Positions 43,586 through 52,856 of a stretch of 64,000 nt of DNA are shown in pieces. The position numbers were made by a program, and so were the translations under genes. How positions within the stretch are numbered: position 1 is the first letter of the stretch; the number at the start of each line of letters is the position of its first letter. The DNA is taken from assembly GCA_965219705.1 (NCBI GenBank), contig CBDCOK010000005.1:1-64000 (forward strand), given 5' to 3'. This stretch comes from JAJECS01 sp965219705. Its GTDB lineage: Bacteria > Chloroflexota > UBA11872. Under the pieces are notes generated by a model that saw only the letters and a list, made by a program, of their open reading frames with translations, was not told the DNA's origin and did not search any database.

Positions 43586-44739
43586 CAGAACCACCACCCC
43601 AGCCCGACGTTGATGGAGTTCGGCGCTTTGATGACGGCGCTCTGGTTGCGAAGCACCGTGTAGTCCACCTTGACGGCGACGTCCGGATCCGGAAACCAGG
43701 TGGCGCCCACGATCCAGGCATCTCGGTCGAAGGCAGGCAGCGCCTCGAAACCCGCCGGCATCCGGTACTGCGTGTCGAAGTTCTCGTAGCGCAGGAACAC
43801 GGCCACCTCACGCGGCGCCGGCCGCGGCACGACGAAGTACGAGCCCTCCAGGTAGAAGCCGCGCATCTGCTCGGCGACGTTGGGACCGACCCCCGTCAGC
43901 CGCTGCACGGCCCGGTTCAGCGCCCCCATGCCGTCGAGGTACGCGTGGGCGTAGAGTCCCCGGAGCGTCAGCTCGCCGGCGCGATAGCGGCCGTCGGCCT
44001 CGACCAGGGTCACGCTCGAGTCCAGGCGCGGAAACGCGAAGCCGGTGTCGCCGCTCCAGACGCTGGCCCCGAGCACAAGGCCCGGCGTCCCGACATACTC
44101 CACCCGGCCTGTCCCGGCGACGTGGCGACCGTTGGCCTCGGCGCCCTTCTGCCGCCCGTCCCGCAACCCCTCCCGGGCGCCGAAGCGTGAAGCGTCGAGC
44201 GTTTCCATCGCGTAGGCGCGATAGCGGAACCCGCCACGGAGTTCGCCGTGCACGCCGGCCCCGGCACCGAACCAGGTGGTCGGGATGATGAGGGTCTCGA
44301 CGAACGGCCGCTCCACGCCGTGGAAGACGGGCGGCTCGTGCCGCTCGTTGATCACCCCGACCGGGGCGAGCACGAGTCCCGCCCGCAGGTTGAACGCACG
44401 GCCGATGAGGAAGTCGACGTAGGCCTGCTCCAACTCCAGTTCGCCGTCGGTCTCCGGCGACACGACGGCGTGCTCCAGTTCCAGCTCCGCAACGAAGCGG
44501 ACCCGCTCCGAGAAGTTGTGGGTGAAGAGCAGCACGAAACGGTGGAAGTCGAGCACCGGGTCGGCGTGCTGCGCGTCGTTGACGTGGAAGTCCATGTAGC
44601 CGGAGATCGGCCCGGTCCGGGACGTCGCGGCGCCGCCCGCCGGCGCGGGCTGCTGCGCGGACGCGGTTGCCGCCCAGCCGCCCAGCACCAGCACCAGCGT
44701 TATTTTGCATAGCAGAAATCGTGACTTCGTTTTATGCAT
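43585..44739 (-). CDS. Outer-membrane porin (phosphate-selective porin-like)
   Basis: 384 residues from the ATG at 44739 with signal peptide (LLCKITLVLVLGGWAATASA). Alternating amphipathic strands run to the C-terminus (SINVGLGWWF), ending in the OMP Phe. Blocks LDFHRFVLLFTHNFSERVRF and LELEQAYVDFLIGRAFNLRA resemble the porin O/P family. It starts the operon with the cupredoxin and DHOR. The AT-rich stretch 44740-44765 upstream is the likely promoter. An IS21 fragment begins 92 bp upstream. Confidence 0.75.
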   Translation of the reverse strand: MHKTKSRFLLCKITLVLVLGGWAATASAQQPAPAGGAATSRTGPISGYMDFHVNDAQHADPVLDFHRFVLLFTHNFSERVRFVAELELEHAVVSPETDGELELEQAYVDFLIGRAFNLRAGLVLAPVGVINERHEPPVFHGVERPFVETLIIPTTWFGAGAGVHGELRGGFRYRAYAMETLDASRFGAREGLRDGRQKGAEANGRHVAGTGRVEYVGTPGLVLGASVWSGDTGFAFPRLDSSVTLVEADGRYRAGELTLRGLYAHAYLDGMGALNRAVQRLTGVGPNVAEQMRGFYLEGSYFVVPRPAPREVAVFLRYENFDTQYRMPAGFEALPAFDRDAWIVGATWFPDPDVAVKVDYTVLRNQSAVIKAPNSINVGLGWWF

Positions 44740-44830
44740 ATTTATATTTTGATTATTCAAAATACCTGCGTCGGTGTCAACTCGCCGTCGGCCGTGACTA
44801 CGGTTTGCCGCCGCTATTCGCGCGCAGGTG

Positions 44831-45635
44831 TGGTAGCGGCAACATGAAAAGGGACCCCCTGAGCACTCGGGAACAGCGTTTCCTGACGATGATCGACGGG
44901 GCGAGACAGGTCGTCTCGTCGATTGAGCTGGGAGGACGCGGAGGTGATCAGGATGTCCCAATGGGCCGAGATCCGGCACTTGCATCTGGTGGAGAGGGTG
45001 CCGAAGAAGGAGATCGCGCGGCGGTTGAAGTTGGACGTGAAGACGGTGCGGCGAGCCATCAGCCGGTCGACGACGCCGGTTCGGGTGTCGCCGCCACGGC
45101 CCGGGACCCTGGACCCGTGGCGGGAGCGGATCAGGCAGTGGCTACGCGAGGAGCCGCGGTTGACCGCGAAACGGATTCGTCGGTTGTTGCTGCCGATGGC
45201 GGGACCGCTCCCGGCGCGGACGGTGCGCCGGTACGTCGCGGGGCTGAGGACGGCCACCACGAGGAAGGAGGCCTTCGTGCACCGCAGCGTGCTGCCCGGC
45301 ACGACGATGGAGGTCGACTTCGGCGAGTCGTGGGTCGAGATCGCCGGCGTGCCGTGCAAGGTCAAGTACCTGGTGGCGACGCTGCCGTTCTCCAACGCGT
45401 ACTTCGCCAAGGCGTACCCGGTCGAGCGGCTCGAGTCGCTGCTCGACGGCATCGAGTCGGCGTTCCGCTACTTCGGGGGCCTCGTGGACCGCCTCGTGCT
45501 CGACAACACCTCGCTGGCGGTCAAGGACGTGTTGGCGGGCCGGGACCGGGTGCAGACCGAGGCGTTCGAGGCGTTCCGGGGCGGGTATCCGTTCCGGGCG
45601 GAGTTCTGCGCGCCGGCCAAGGGCTGGGAGAAGGG
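44831..45635 (+). mobile_element. IS21-family element, partial copy 3
   Basis: It has the left end TGGTAGCGGCAACATG but only one AAAAGGGACCCC repeat, because 23 bp between the two have been lost. Identity with the intact copy ends at 45635. Confidence 0.9.
44953..45635 (+). pseudogene. istA: IS21 transposase istA, 5' half
   Basis: Codons 1-227 match IstA from MSQWAEIRHLHLVERV to FRAEFCAPAKGWEKG with a few substitutions. The HTH and both Asp residues are present but the catalytic Glu segment (GSVEGGV) is missing. The frame reads on into unrelated sequence to 45903. Confidence 0.9.
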
Positions 45636-45910
45636 TCTCGACTTATCCTCTCATCAGGCTGCCGACGAGTTGCCCCGGTACGCTGCGTCGAGTTCGGCTG
45701 GCGTCATGCGTGTCCCCGAACAGCTCCCATGCTTCCTACTCAGCATTGTCCCGCGCTGCCCGCTGCCGGCACCGCGGCGGGCTTTGTTCGCGTGGCCAGT
45801 GCGATCGTCCGCGCATGGTAGAAGTCCCCGCACCACCTCGTCGTGCCCCTCGCCTGAGCTGAGCCGTACATCGCTGCGCGGTGTGCACTTTACGGCGGCC
45901 TGAACAACAG
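45636..45910. other. 275 bp between IS21 fragment and promoter
   Basis: No gene is supported. The frame running out of istA has no domain. Confidence 0.35.
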
Positions 45911-45967
45911 GTTAAGGCTATCTTAAGGATCTCTTAAGGTGCACCGGCGCCCGGCCGCGGCTATATT
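45911..45967 (+). promoter_or_regulatory. (C)TTAAG-box promoter of the PepSY/TonB operon
   Basis: Three hexamers GTTAAG, CTTAAG, CTTAAG lie at 45911, 45922 and 45933, each 11 bp apart (5-bp gaps). This is the layout of OmpR-family sites such as the PmrA box (YTTAAK-N5-YTTAAK). A -10-like TATATT follows at 45962, 23 bp after the last hexamer. The same arrangement and the following GGCGCC…CTGCAGG sequence precede the TonB receptor at 55394. Confidence 0.7.
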
Positions 45968-45996
45968 CCACTGCAGGTTCGGCCGAAGTGTCTTGC

Positions 45997-47562
45997 ATGA
46001 CGCGCCAACTCTACCTGTGGCACAGATACCTCGGCATCGGCTTGGCCCTCCCGTTCGCACTCTGGTTTGCCACTGGAGTGGTCATGCTCTACGCCCAGTT
46101 TCCGATCCTGACTCCCGCCGCCCGCTTTCAGGATCTCCCCCAGTTCGACCCCGCCCATTTCAGCCTCACGCCCCACGCGGCGGCGGAGCGCGCGGGGCTG
46201 GAGGAGCCTCCCCGCCGCATCCGTCTGGGCCTCCTGCTCGACCGGCCGATCTACTACATCCTCCCAGTAGGCAAGCCCTGGCTGGGCGTGTATGCCGATA
46301 CCGGTGGCGTCCTGGCTGCGGTCGATGAAGCAACCGCCCGCCGGGTCGCCCTCCAGCACGATGTGGACGGGACGCCTCGCGAACTGCTCGGCATGGTGGA
46401 ATCCGTCGATCAGTGGACCCTAACCAACAGCCTGAACCTCCACCGTCCCCTCTACCGGTATGCATTCGGCGACGACCGCGAAACCGAGGTGTACGTCTCG
46501 GCGCGGACCGGGGAAATGGTCATGCGCACGACCCGCAGCGAGCGCCTGTGGTCGTGGCTGGGCACCATCATCCATTGGGGCGCTCCGGCGTTCTTCCGCC
46601 AGTGGGCGGGTCCCTGGCGGCAGACCATGCTCTGGTTGTCCGGCGCGGGGATACTGCTGGCGTCCACCGGTCTGGTCGCCGGCATGCTGCGCTACCGGCG
46701 CTGCGGCTACCTGTTGAAGGGCGTCGACTCGACGCGCCGTTTCGCAAGCCCCTACCGCGGCGTCAAGCGCTATCACCATTGGGCCGGACTCGCCGTCGGC
46801 CTGATCAGTCTGACCTGGATCACCAGCGGGTTCCTCTATCTCAATCCGGGCGGGAGTCGCCAGGGGCCGTTGTCGACCACGACGCAGATGACGCCGTACA
46901 GCATCGGCGGCGTGCGGGCATCGACGGCCGCTCGCCCGGGGCAGGCGGAAGCGATGCGCGGGGGCCCGCTCGTTGCGTCGCTGTGGGTCGACTCGCCGGG
47001 CGCCGCGTGGGCGCGGGTCGCGGCGGAGGTGGCCGCGCGGCGGGATCGGCTGCCGAAGGAAGTGGAGTTGCGCCGCTTTGCCGGGCGGCCCTACTACGTA
47101 TTCCGATTCGGTGCCTTCGAGAGCGTCACGGTTGCCGCTGACGGCAAGGGCGACGCGCCGTTCGTCCGCTATCCGACAGAGGCGCTGGTGGCGCAGGCGC
47201 TGCAGGCCGTGCAGGGCCCGCTCGCGTCCGCCGAGCTTCTCGAGAGCTACGACGCGTACTACTACTCGGTGGGCACGGGGGCCCGGCGCCGGCTACCTGT
47301 CCTGCGGCTCACCCTCGACGATCCCGAAACCCGTCTGATGTACGTCGACCCGCACACCGGGTCGATCGCACGCGCCTACGACACCCACGCCATGGTGATG
47401 CGCTGGGCGGTCATCGGCCTGCATTGCCTGGATTTCCCGTTCCTGATTCGCAACCGTCCCGCATGGGACGTCGCCATCATGACCCTGAGCCTCGGCGGTC
47501 TGGTGCTGAGCGTGTCGGGGTTGGTCCTGAGCTGGCGGCGCGTGAAGCCGCGACGGAGGTGA
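45997..47562 (+). CDS. PepSY-associated inner-membrane protein
   Basis: 521 residues from the ATG at 45997. Transmembrane helices are near 10-35 (GIGLALPFALWFATGVVMLY), 205-225 (LWLSGAGILLASTGLVAGML), 265-285 (LAVGLISLTWITSGFLYL) and 475-510 (IMTLSLGGLVLSVSGLVLSW). PepSY-like loops include IYYILPVGKPWLGVYADTGG and RLMYVDPHTGSIARAYDTH. Proteins of this type (PiuB/FsrB-like) accompany TonB receptors and are thought to reduce or release imported ferric siderophore or copper complexes. It is 3 bp upstream of the TonB receptor. Confidence 0.85.
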   Translation: MTRQLYLWHRYLGIGLALPFALWFATGVVMLYAQFPILTPAARFQDLPQFDPAHFSLTPHAAAERAGLEEPPRRIRLGLLLDRPIYYILPVGKPWLGVYADTGGVLAAVDEATARRVALQHDVDGTPRELLGMVESVDQWTLTNSLNLHRPLYRYAFGDDRETEVYVSARTGEMVMRTTRSERLWSWLGTIIHWGAPAFFRQWAGPWRQTMLWLSGAGILLASTGLVAGMLRYRRCGYLLKGVDSTRRFASPYRGVKRYHHWAGLAVGLISLTWITSGFLYLNPGGSRQGPLSTTTQMTPYSIGGVRASTAARPGQAEAMRGGPLVASLWVDSPGAAWARVAAEVAARRDRLPKEVELRRFAGRPYYVFRFGAFESVTVAADGKGDAPFVRYPTEALVAQALQAVQGPLASAELLESYDAYYYSVGTGARRRLPVLRLTLDDPETRLMYVDPHTGSIARAYDTHAMVMRWAVIGLHCLDFPFLIRNRPAWDVAIMTLSLGGLVLSVSGLVLSWRRVKPRRR

Positions 47563-47565
47563 CGC

Positions 47566-49755
47566 ATGCTCGTGAACGGATTCCGGACGCGTTGGTTGCA
47601 CCCGAGCCTGAGCCTGCTGCTGCTGGCGTGGATCGCGGTGGTCCCCATGGCCGCTCAGCAGGGCGGCACGGCGGACCCGGACGAGTCGGCCGAGCCCCAG
47701 CGTCGCTTCGAGGAGGTCGTGGTCACCGCCACGCTCGAGGACGAGCGGGTCAGCGACGTGCCGGTGACCATGCAGACGTTCGACCGCGAGGAGATCGAGC
47801 AGTCCGCGGCCACGACCGTGACCGAGTTCCTCAGCGAGCGGGGGGTGGCCTTCTTCAGCACCTGGACGCCCGGCCAGACGTCGATCAACATCCGCGGCGG
47901 GGCCAGCGACGGGCAGGGTCGCGATTTCCGGAGCCAGGTGGTCGTTCTGATCAACGGCCGGCGCGCGGGCACGGCCAACATCTCCAAGCTCGGTCTCCAC
48001 GACGTCGAGCGGATCGAGGTGCTGCGCGGGCCCGGCGGTCTGGTCTACGGCAGCCAGGCGCTCGGGGGCGTCATCAATCTCATCACGAAGGATGGTCTCC
48101 GTAGCCCTGGCGCCCATGTGCGGATCAGCGGCGGGTCGTGGGGGCAGGTAGAGACCGTCGCCCAGTACGGCGCGTCAGTCGGCAAATGGGACTACTTCGT
48201 CAGCGCGCACGGCGGCCGGCGGGGCGACTACGAAGCGGGCGCCGGCACGGTGGAGTCGCCGCTGCGCAACACCGCCTACCAGCAGGGCGGCGGCATGGTT
48301 GCGCTGGGCTACACGCCCAACGACTTTCAGCGTGTGACGTTCACCGCGCGCACGGACGGCATGTACGACGCTGGCTTCCGGGGGTCGTCGTGGGACTGGG
48401 ACAACGACGAGAACCGCACCAACAGGTCCTTCGACTTCATCTACAGCGGCGAGACCCCCAGCGGGCGCGCCAACTGGGAAGTCCAGACGTCGTACTTCCG
48501 GGACCTCGACGATCTCCGCTGGGGCGCCGAGGTTCGGCGGAGCAGTGCCGGGCCCATACCCGGCGTCGACCTCGACCACAACCGGCGGCGGCAGACCGGC
48601 TTCTTCCTGCGCGGCCTGACGAACGTGGAATTGGGCGGGGCGAACAGCATCCAGGTTGGCGTCGACCAGCAGTGGTGGCAGCTGCGCAGCACCCGGATGC
48701 GCGACCCCCTGCCGGGGAGAACGACGTCGCAGGTGGGTCCGTTCGACAACAACTCCGACAGCCGCAACTTCGGCGTCTTCGTCGAGGACGTGCAGCGCGT
48801 GCTGGACGACCGGCTCATTCTCCGCGGCGGCGTGCGCTTCGACGGCGGGCGGCATCACATCCGCGAAACCCCCAACCGCGCGAACCTGGTCGAGCGGGCC
48901 GCGAACTACGATGCCGTGACCTACCGCGTCGGCGCGACGGTAAAGCCGACCGAGGAGATCGCGGTCCGGTTCAATGTCCAGACGGGGTACCGGGCACCGA
49001 ACGCGACCGAGCTGGCTGTCGACTACACGACCGTCCTCGGCAGCCAGATCATCGGCAATCCGGACCTGGAGCCGGAACAGGCGACGAGCTACGAGGTCGG
49101 ATTCGCGTACGAGAACGCGCGGATGTGGGCCGACCTGGCCCTGTTCCGCAGCGACATCAGCAACCGGATTCAAGCTGTGGGGGATACCCGCAACGCCCTC
49201 GTCCGCATCTATCAGAACCGCGCCGAGTCGGAGCTGGTCGGCCTGGAGCTGCAGAGCAACTTCGTGCTGGCCCGAACGGGCGATACCCGCGTGAACCTCG
49301 GGATCAACGGCGCGCATCACTTCCGGATGCGCGACCTGGACGCCGCCGCGCGCAACCTCAGCACGGACCGCATCATCCGGGTGTACGAGACGCAGGGCTC
49401 CCTGCTCCTGGGAGTGCACAACCCGGCGTGGATGGCGCAGGTGGTCGGGACGTACTACGGGCCGGTCTGGTACGACACGGAGGAGAATCTGCTCATTCCG
49501 TTCGCCGAGCCGGGACGCGGAACCATCCACCGGAAGGGGCCGTTCATGACCTGGAACCTGCGTGGACGCTACGAGCTGGGCGGCGGGCTGTGGCTGACGG
49601 GCGCGGTGCGCAATCTGTTGAACAAGAACGACCACCCGCTCTTCATCGCGATCAACCGGGAGCCCCTGCTCGCCAACACCGCCTTCTCGAACGGCGGCGT
49701 GGGTAACAGCATGCCGGGCCGAGCCTTTATCGTCGGCTTCGAGTGGCAAACGTGA
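47566..49755 (+). CDS. TonB-dependent outer-membrane receptor 1
   Basis: 729 residues with a signal peptide (LSLLLLAWIAVVPMAAQQGG), a TonB-box-like EEVVVTATLEDER, a plug domain (DVPVTMQTFDREEIEQSAAT, VVVLINGRRAG, DVERIEVLRGPGGLVYGSQA) and a barrel ending IVGFEWQT. The plug is FecA/CirA-like. It imports a large ligand (siderophore, cobalamin or similar) using TonB energy. It is the second gene of an operon with a PepSY protein, which suggests a ferric complex. The promoter with (C)TTAAG boxes is shared in type with the receptor at 55394. Confidence 0.9.
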   Translation: MLVNGFRTRWLHPSLSLLLLAWIAVVPMAAQQGGTADPDESAEPQRRFEEVVVTATLEDERVSDVPVTMQTFDREEIEQSAATTVTEFLSERGVAFFSTWTPGQTSINIRGGASDGQGRDFRSQVVVLINGRRAGTANISKLGLHDVERIEVLRGPGGLVYGSQALGGVINLITKDGLRSPGAHVRISGGSWGQVETVAQYGASVGKWDYFVSAHGGRRGDYEAGAGTVESPLRNTAYQQGGGMVALGYTPNDFQRVTFTARTDGMYDAGFRGSSWDWDNDENRTNRSFDFIYSGETPSGRANWEVQTSYFRDLDDLRWGAEVRRSSAGPIPGVDLDHNRRRQTGFFLRGLTNVELGGANSIQVGVDQQWWQLRSTRMRDPLPGRTTSQVGPFDNNSDSRNFGVFVEDVQRVLDDRLILRGGVRFDGGRHHIRETPNRANLVERAANYDAVTYRVGATVKPTEEIAVRFNVQTGYRAPNATELAVDYTTVLGSQIIGNPDLEPEQATSYEVGFAYENARMWADLALFRSDISNRIQAVGDTRNALVRIYQNRAESELVGLELQSNFVLARTGDTRVNLGINGAHHFRMRDLDAAARNLSTDRIIRVYETQGSLLLGVHNPAWMAQVVGTYYGPVWYDTEENLLIPFAEPGRGTIHRKGPFMTWNLRGRYELGGGLWLTGAVRNLLNKNDHPLFIAINREPLLANTAFSNGGVGNSMPGRAFIVGFEWQT

Positions 49756-49936
49756 TACCACGCCAGGCGCTCCGTGACGATAATGGCCGGCTTCGTGAGG
49801 ACCTTTCGGCGGTGCGACGAGACGGTTCGGTCTGGGGTCCAATAACGGCCGTTACGGTTAACCTGCCGGATCACGTCAGGAGGCTGTATACCGGGCTTGA
49901 AACAGGTAGGGCTACAGGTATCACTGCGGCAGTTGC
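49756..49936. other. Intergenic region after receptor 1
   Basis: No gene. Positions 49836-49870 contain the CAATAACGGCCGTTACGGTT motif related to those at 3928 and 30909. Confidence 0.35.
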
Positions 49937-50212
49937 CTACGCCCCAGTCGGCGCGTCGTCCGCGTTCTCCGCGTCACCGCTGCCGGTAGTCTCAGCCTGC
50001 CTCCTGCGGTCCGCCCAATAGTTCTTCATCCGGTCCGAGACTGCTTGCTTTGCCTCGGCTGACATCTCGCGGCGCCTACGCTTCGCAGGCTGCCTGGAAG
50101 GCGCGGCCGGGCGCGCCTTCACACCAAGGGCGGCGATCGCCGCATCGATTCGAGCGACACTGTCCAGCAATTCAGACCGTTTGTCATTCAGCAGCGCGAT
50201 GACGTCTTTCAT
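49937..50212 (-). CDS. Small basic protein with AKRRRREMS motif
   Basis: 91 residues from the ATG at 50212 with AAAGGAA upstream. The N-terminal helix is VIALLNDKRSELLDSVARID, followed by a basic linker (PAKRRRREMSAEAKQAVSDR) and RMKNYWADRRRQ. The pattern of coiled coil plus basic patch occurs in small nucleoid-associated-like proteins. DNA binding is an inference. The acidic tail (DAENADDAPTGA) is disordered. Confidence 0.55.
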   Translation of the reverse strand: MKDVIALLNDKRSELLDSVARIDAAIAALGVKARPAAPSRQPAKRRRREMSAEAKQAVSDRMKNYWADRRRQAETTGSGDAENADDAPTGA

Positions 50213-50404
50213 CCGTAGTTCCTTTCTCTCCCACCCGCCACGAGTAGTAGTGTAGTCGAAGGAACCATCCTGGTGTTCTCGAACGCGAACGGCGCGGCTG
50301 GCCAACGTCGGCCCGACTCCACGAGAAGGGCGGCAAGCGCCACGACGTGCCAGCCCACTACCGGGCCGAGGAAGCTCTCGAGGGCAGACGACGCGGGCCG
50401 CGGT

Positions 50405-50520
50405 GGGAGGTGTCCCAGGTCGGATGCCTTCCTGGCCTACGGTGGTGAGCACGCGCCAGCGGTCGCTCGACAAGTGTCCCGCACCGGTTGACCACGTTTC
50501 CCTCACCGGCTGACCGCACC
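50405..50520. repeat. Iteron-bearing fragment related to the 20.7-21.0-kb origin
   Basis: The block from GTGTCCCAGGTCGGATGCCT to the iteron-like GCACCGGTTGACCACGTTT and GGCTGACCGCACC is closely similar to 20734-20830 and 20880-20985. It is a second copy of part of the candidate origin with two or three iterons. No rep gene accompanies it. Confidence 0.75.
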
Positions 50521-50986
50521 GTATGTCGCCGCCGGCGGCATTGAGGATCCGAAGGCGCCGTTGTTTCAGTGCGTCGACCGGGCCGGCCGGCTGACGGGGC
50601 GGCCGCTTGGGGCGCCGCGCCGTGCTGGCTATGATCAAGCGCCGGGCGACGGCCGCGGGGCTGCCGGGTTCTTCCCGGCGGTCCCTTGGGCTGTCCGACT
50701 CCGGAGAGCGGCCCACGCTGACCACCAGCCAAGGCCGTCATAGCCTTCCGCGAGCGCCTCGCGCGGCCTCAGTCGGACGGCCTCCGATGGCCGGCGTCGG
50801 GGTTTGTCTTCCCTTCGACGGCGGCTCGCGTCGCCTGTCCGGCTGCATCGGCTGCGTTCTCCCCTTTTGCACAACAACCATGGCAGTCTGTCAACACAAT
50901 CCGTATAGTATTTTCGTGCGGGTGCGGCGGTGGTGCCCCGTGCGGCGTCCGGAATGGGCCGGTGCGTTGGCGAATGAGAGGGGCGG
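50521..50986. other. About 465 bp without a supported gene
   Basis: No convincing frame. A TATAGT hexamer at 50905-50910 in an AT-richer patch could be the -10 of the next gene. Confidence 0.3.
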
Positions 50987-51190
50987 ATGACGCCTGAATT
51001 CTGGGCAATCATCGGAGTCGGCGTCGGGCTCGCCGGCCTCTTCTACCGCTTGGACGTGAGGATCGGCCGGCTCGACGGCCGCATGGGTGCGCTCGGCGAG
51101 CGGATGGGTGCGTTGGGCGAGCGGATGGCGAAGCTCGAAGGCGCCATGGACGGATTCACCAAGGGATTCACCAGCAGCCAAGGCCACTAG
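50987..51190 (+). CDS. 67-residue membrane-anchored heptad protein
   Basis: GAGAGGGGCGG precedes the ATG. The N-terminus is one membrane helix (FWAIIGVGVGLAGLFYRLDV), followed by seven-residue repeats IGRLDGR-MGALGER-MGALGER-MAKLEGA, a short coiled coil. Similar small proteins with a membrane anchor and tandem RxGxLxER heptads are frequent but uncharacterised. Confidence 0.6.
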   Translation: MTPEFWAIIGVGVGLAGLFYRLDVRIGRLDGRMGALGERMGALGERMAKLEGAMDGFTKGFTSSQGH

Positions 51191-51252
51191 CCTGCCTGCG
51201 GGCATCTACATGTCTGGCTGATCCATCGTGTTGCCAAGTCCTAGCGTCCTAG

Positions 51253-52852
51253 GAGTCTGCGCCGCAGAAAATCGGTGCGACAATCATAGGCGAGCACTCG
51301 ACGCTGGAAGGACTTGATGTCGACAACGTTTCGCCCCTACGCGCCGGACCAATCGCTGCTGTTGCCGCCGGACGTGCGGGAGTGGCTTCCGGAAGGCCAC
51401 TTGGCGCACCACGTCGGCGATCTGGTGGACGGTCTGGATCTGACGGCATTCTACGTCCCGTACGAGGGGGACGGTCGGCGCAATGCGCCGTATGACCCTC
51501 GGATGATGGTGAAGGTGCTGCTCTACGCCTACGCGACGGGAGTGTTCTCGTCGCGTGGGATCGCCCGGGCGCTGGAAGAGGACGTGGCGTTCCGGGTGTT
51601 GGCGGCGGGCAACTTTCCGCAGCACCGGACGCTGTGCGAGTTTCGACGACGGCACCTGGAGGACTTTCGGGCGCTGTTCGTGGAGGTGGTGCGTCTGGCG
51701 CAGGCGTTGGGTCTTGCTCGCCTGGGCAAGCTGTCGATCGACGGGACGAAGGTGCGTGCGAACGCGAGCAAGCGCAAGGCGATGAGCTACGACCGGATGC
51801 AGGAGGAGGAACGGCGCTTGGCAGGCGAGATCGAGGCGCTGTTACGCCAGGCGGATGCGACCGACGAGACCGAGGACGCGTGCTTTGGCGCGGAGGTTCG
51901 GGGCGATGAGTTGCCGGCGGAGTTGCGTCGGCGGGAGGAGCGTCTGGCGGCGATCCGGGCGGCGAAGGCGCGGTTGGAAGCGGCGGCTCGGGCGGCCGAC
52001 GACGCGCGGGGTCGGCAGCCGGGGCAGGACCGCAACCCGAAGGGCGGGCCGCCGTACAAGCGGGCGTATGGCGAGCCGGACGAGAAGGCGCAGAGCAACT
52101 TCACGGACCCGGAAAGCTCGATCATGAAGACGAGCAACGAGGGGTTCCAGCAGTGCTACAACGCGCAGGTGGCGGTGGACGCCGAGCACCAGTTGGTGGT
52201 GGCGACGGGTCTGACGGCGAACGCGAGTGACCAGGGCGAGTTGCCGGTGTTGCTCGACACGGTCAAGGAGAGGTTCGACGCGCAGCCGGCGACGGTGCTG
52301 GCCGACGCGGGGTACTGCAACGAGCGGGACTTGACGGACCTGGAAACGCGGGGCGTTGACGGGTATGTAGCGCCGGGCCGGGAGGGCAAGCAGTCGGTTA
52401 CCCGCAATCTGGAGAAACATCCGGCGACGGGTCGGATGGTGGACAAGCTGGCGACGCCGGCGGGCCGGGCGGTGTACGCGCAGCGCAAGTGGTTGTCGGA
52501 GGCTCCCTACGGCTGGATCAAGCACGTGCTGGGCTTCCGGCGCTTCAGCCTGCGCGGACTGGCGAAGGCGCGGTGCGAGTGGGACTTGGTGTGCCTGGCC
52601 CTCAACGTCAAGCGCCTGCACGTGCTGACGGCAGCGTAAGAGGCGCGGCATGAAGCTCGCAACGGCGACAAATGGACGCGCAGCGCGGCCTCTGGCGGGC
52701 CCTGCGGCCCGCGAGGACCGAATTCCGCCCTCGGCTCGCCAACTGCAGAGAATCTACCGCGCCTTGCCGACCGGCGACGTTGCCCCGACACGCGACTCAG
52801 GTCTTGGGCTGGCAACCCGTTTCGTGCCGCAAATCTCCTGCGGCGCAGACTC
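51253..52852 (+). mobile_element. IS1182-family element (intact)
   Basis: Inverted ends GAGTCTGCGCCGCAG…CTGCGGCGCAGACTC lie at 51253 and 52852, flanked by CTAG on both sides (51249-51252, 52853-52856), a 4-bp palindromic target duplication as seen in the family. The 1600-bp element carries one transposase gene. Confidence 0.9.
51317..52639 (+). CDS. IS1182-family transposase
   Basis: 440 residues. The N-terminal DUF772 block reads WLPEGHLAHHVGDLVDGLDL and PRMMVKVLLYAYATGVFSSR. The DDE core has KLSIDGTKVRANASK, then FTDPESSIMKTSNEGFQQCY, VVATGLTANASDQGELPVLL, TVLADAGYCNERDL and GWIKHVLGFRRFSLRGL. Length and motifs fit an active transposase. A TTG three bases upstream is the alternative start. 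Confidence 0.9.
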   Translation: MSTTFRPYAPDQSLLLPPDVREWLPEGHLAHHVGDLVDGLDLTAFYVPYEGDGRRNAPYDPRMMVKVLLYAYATGVFSSRGIARALEEDVAFRVLAAGNFPQHRTLCEFRRRHLEDFRALFVEVVRLAQALGLARLGKLSIDGTKVRANASKRKAMSYDRMQEEERRLAGEIEALLRQADATDETEDACFGAEVRGDELPAELRRREERLAAIRAAKARLEAAARAADDARGRQPGQDRNPKGGPPYKRAYGEPDEKAQSNFTDPESSIMKTSNEGFQQCYNAQVAVDAEHQLVVATGLTANASDQGELPVLLDTVKERFDAQPATVLADAGYCNERDLTDLETRGVDGYVAPGREGKQSVTRNLEKHPATGRMVDKLATPAGRAVYAQRKWLSEAPYGWIKHVLGFRRFSLRGLAKARCEWDLVCLALNVKRLHVLTAA

Positions 52853-52856
52853 CTAG

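Noticed and set aside
48138..49706. Long shadow frames inside both TonB receptor genes (also 55304-57730, minus)
   Set aside because: High GC leaves alternate frames open; composition is biased and the receptor frame has full domain structure.
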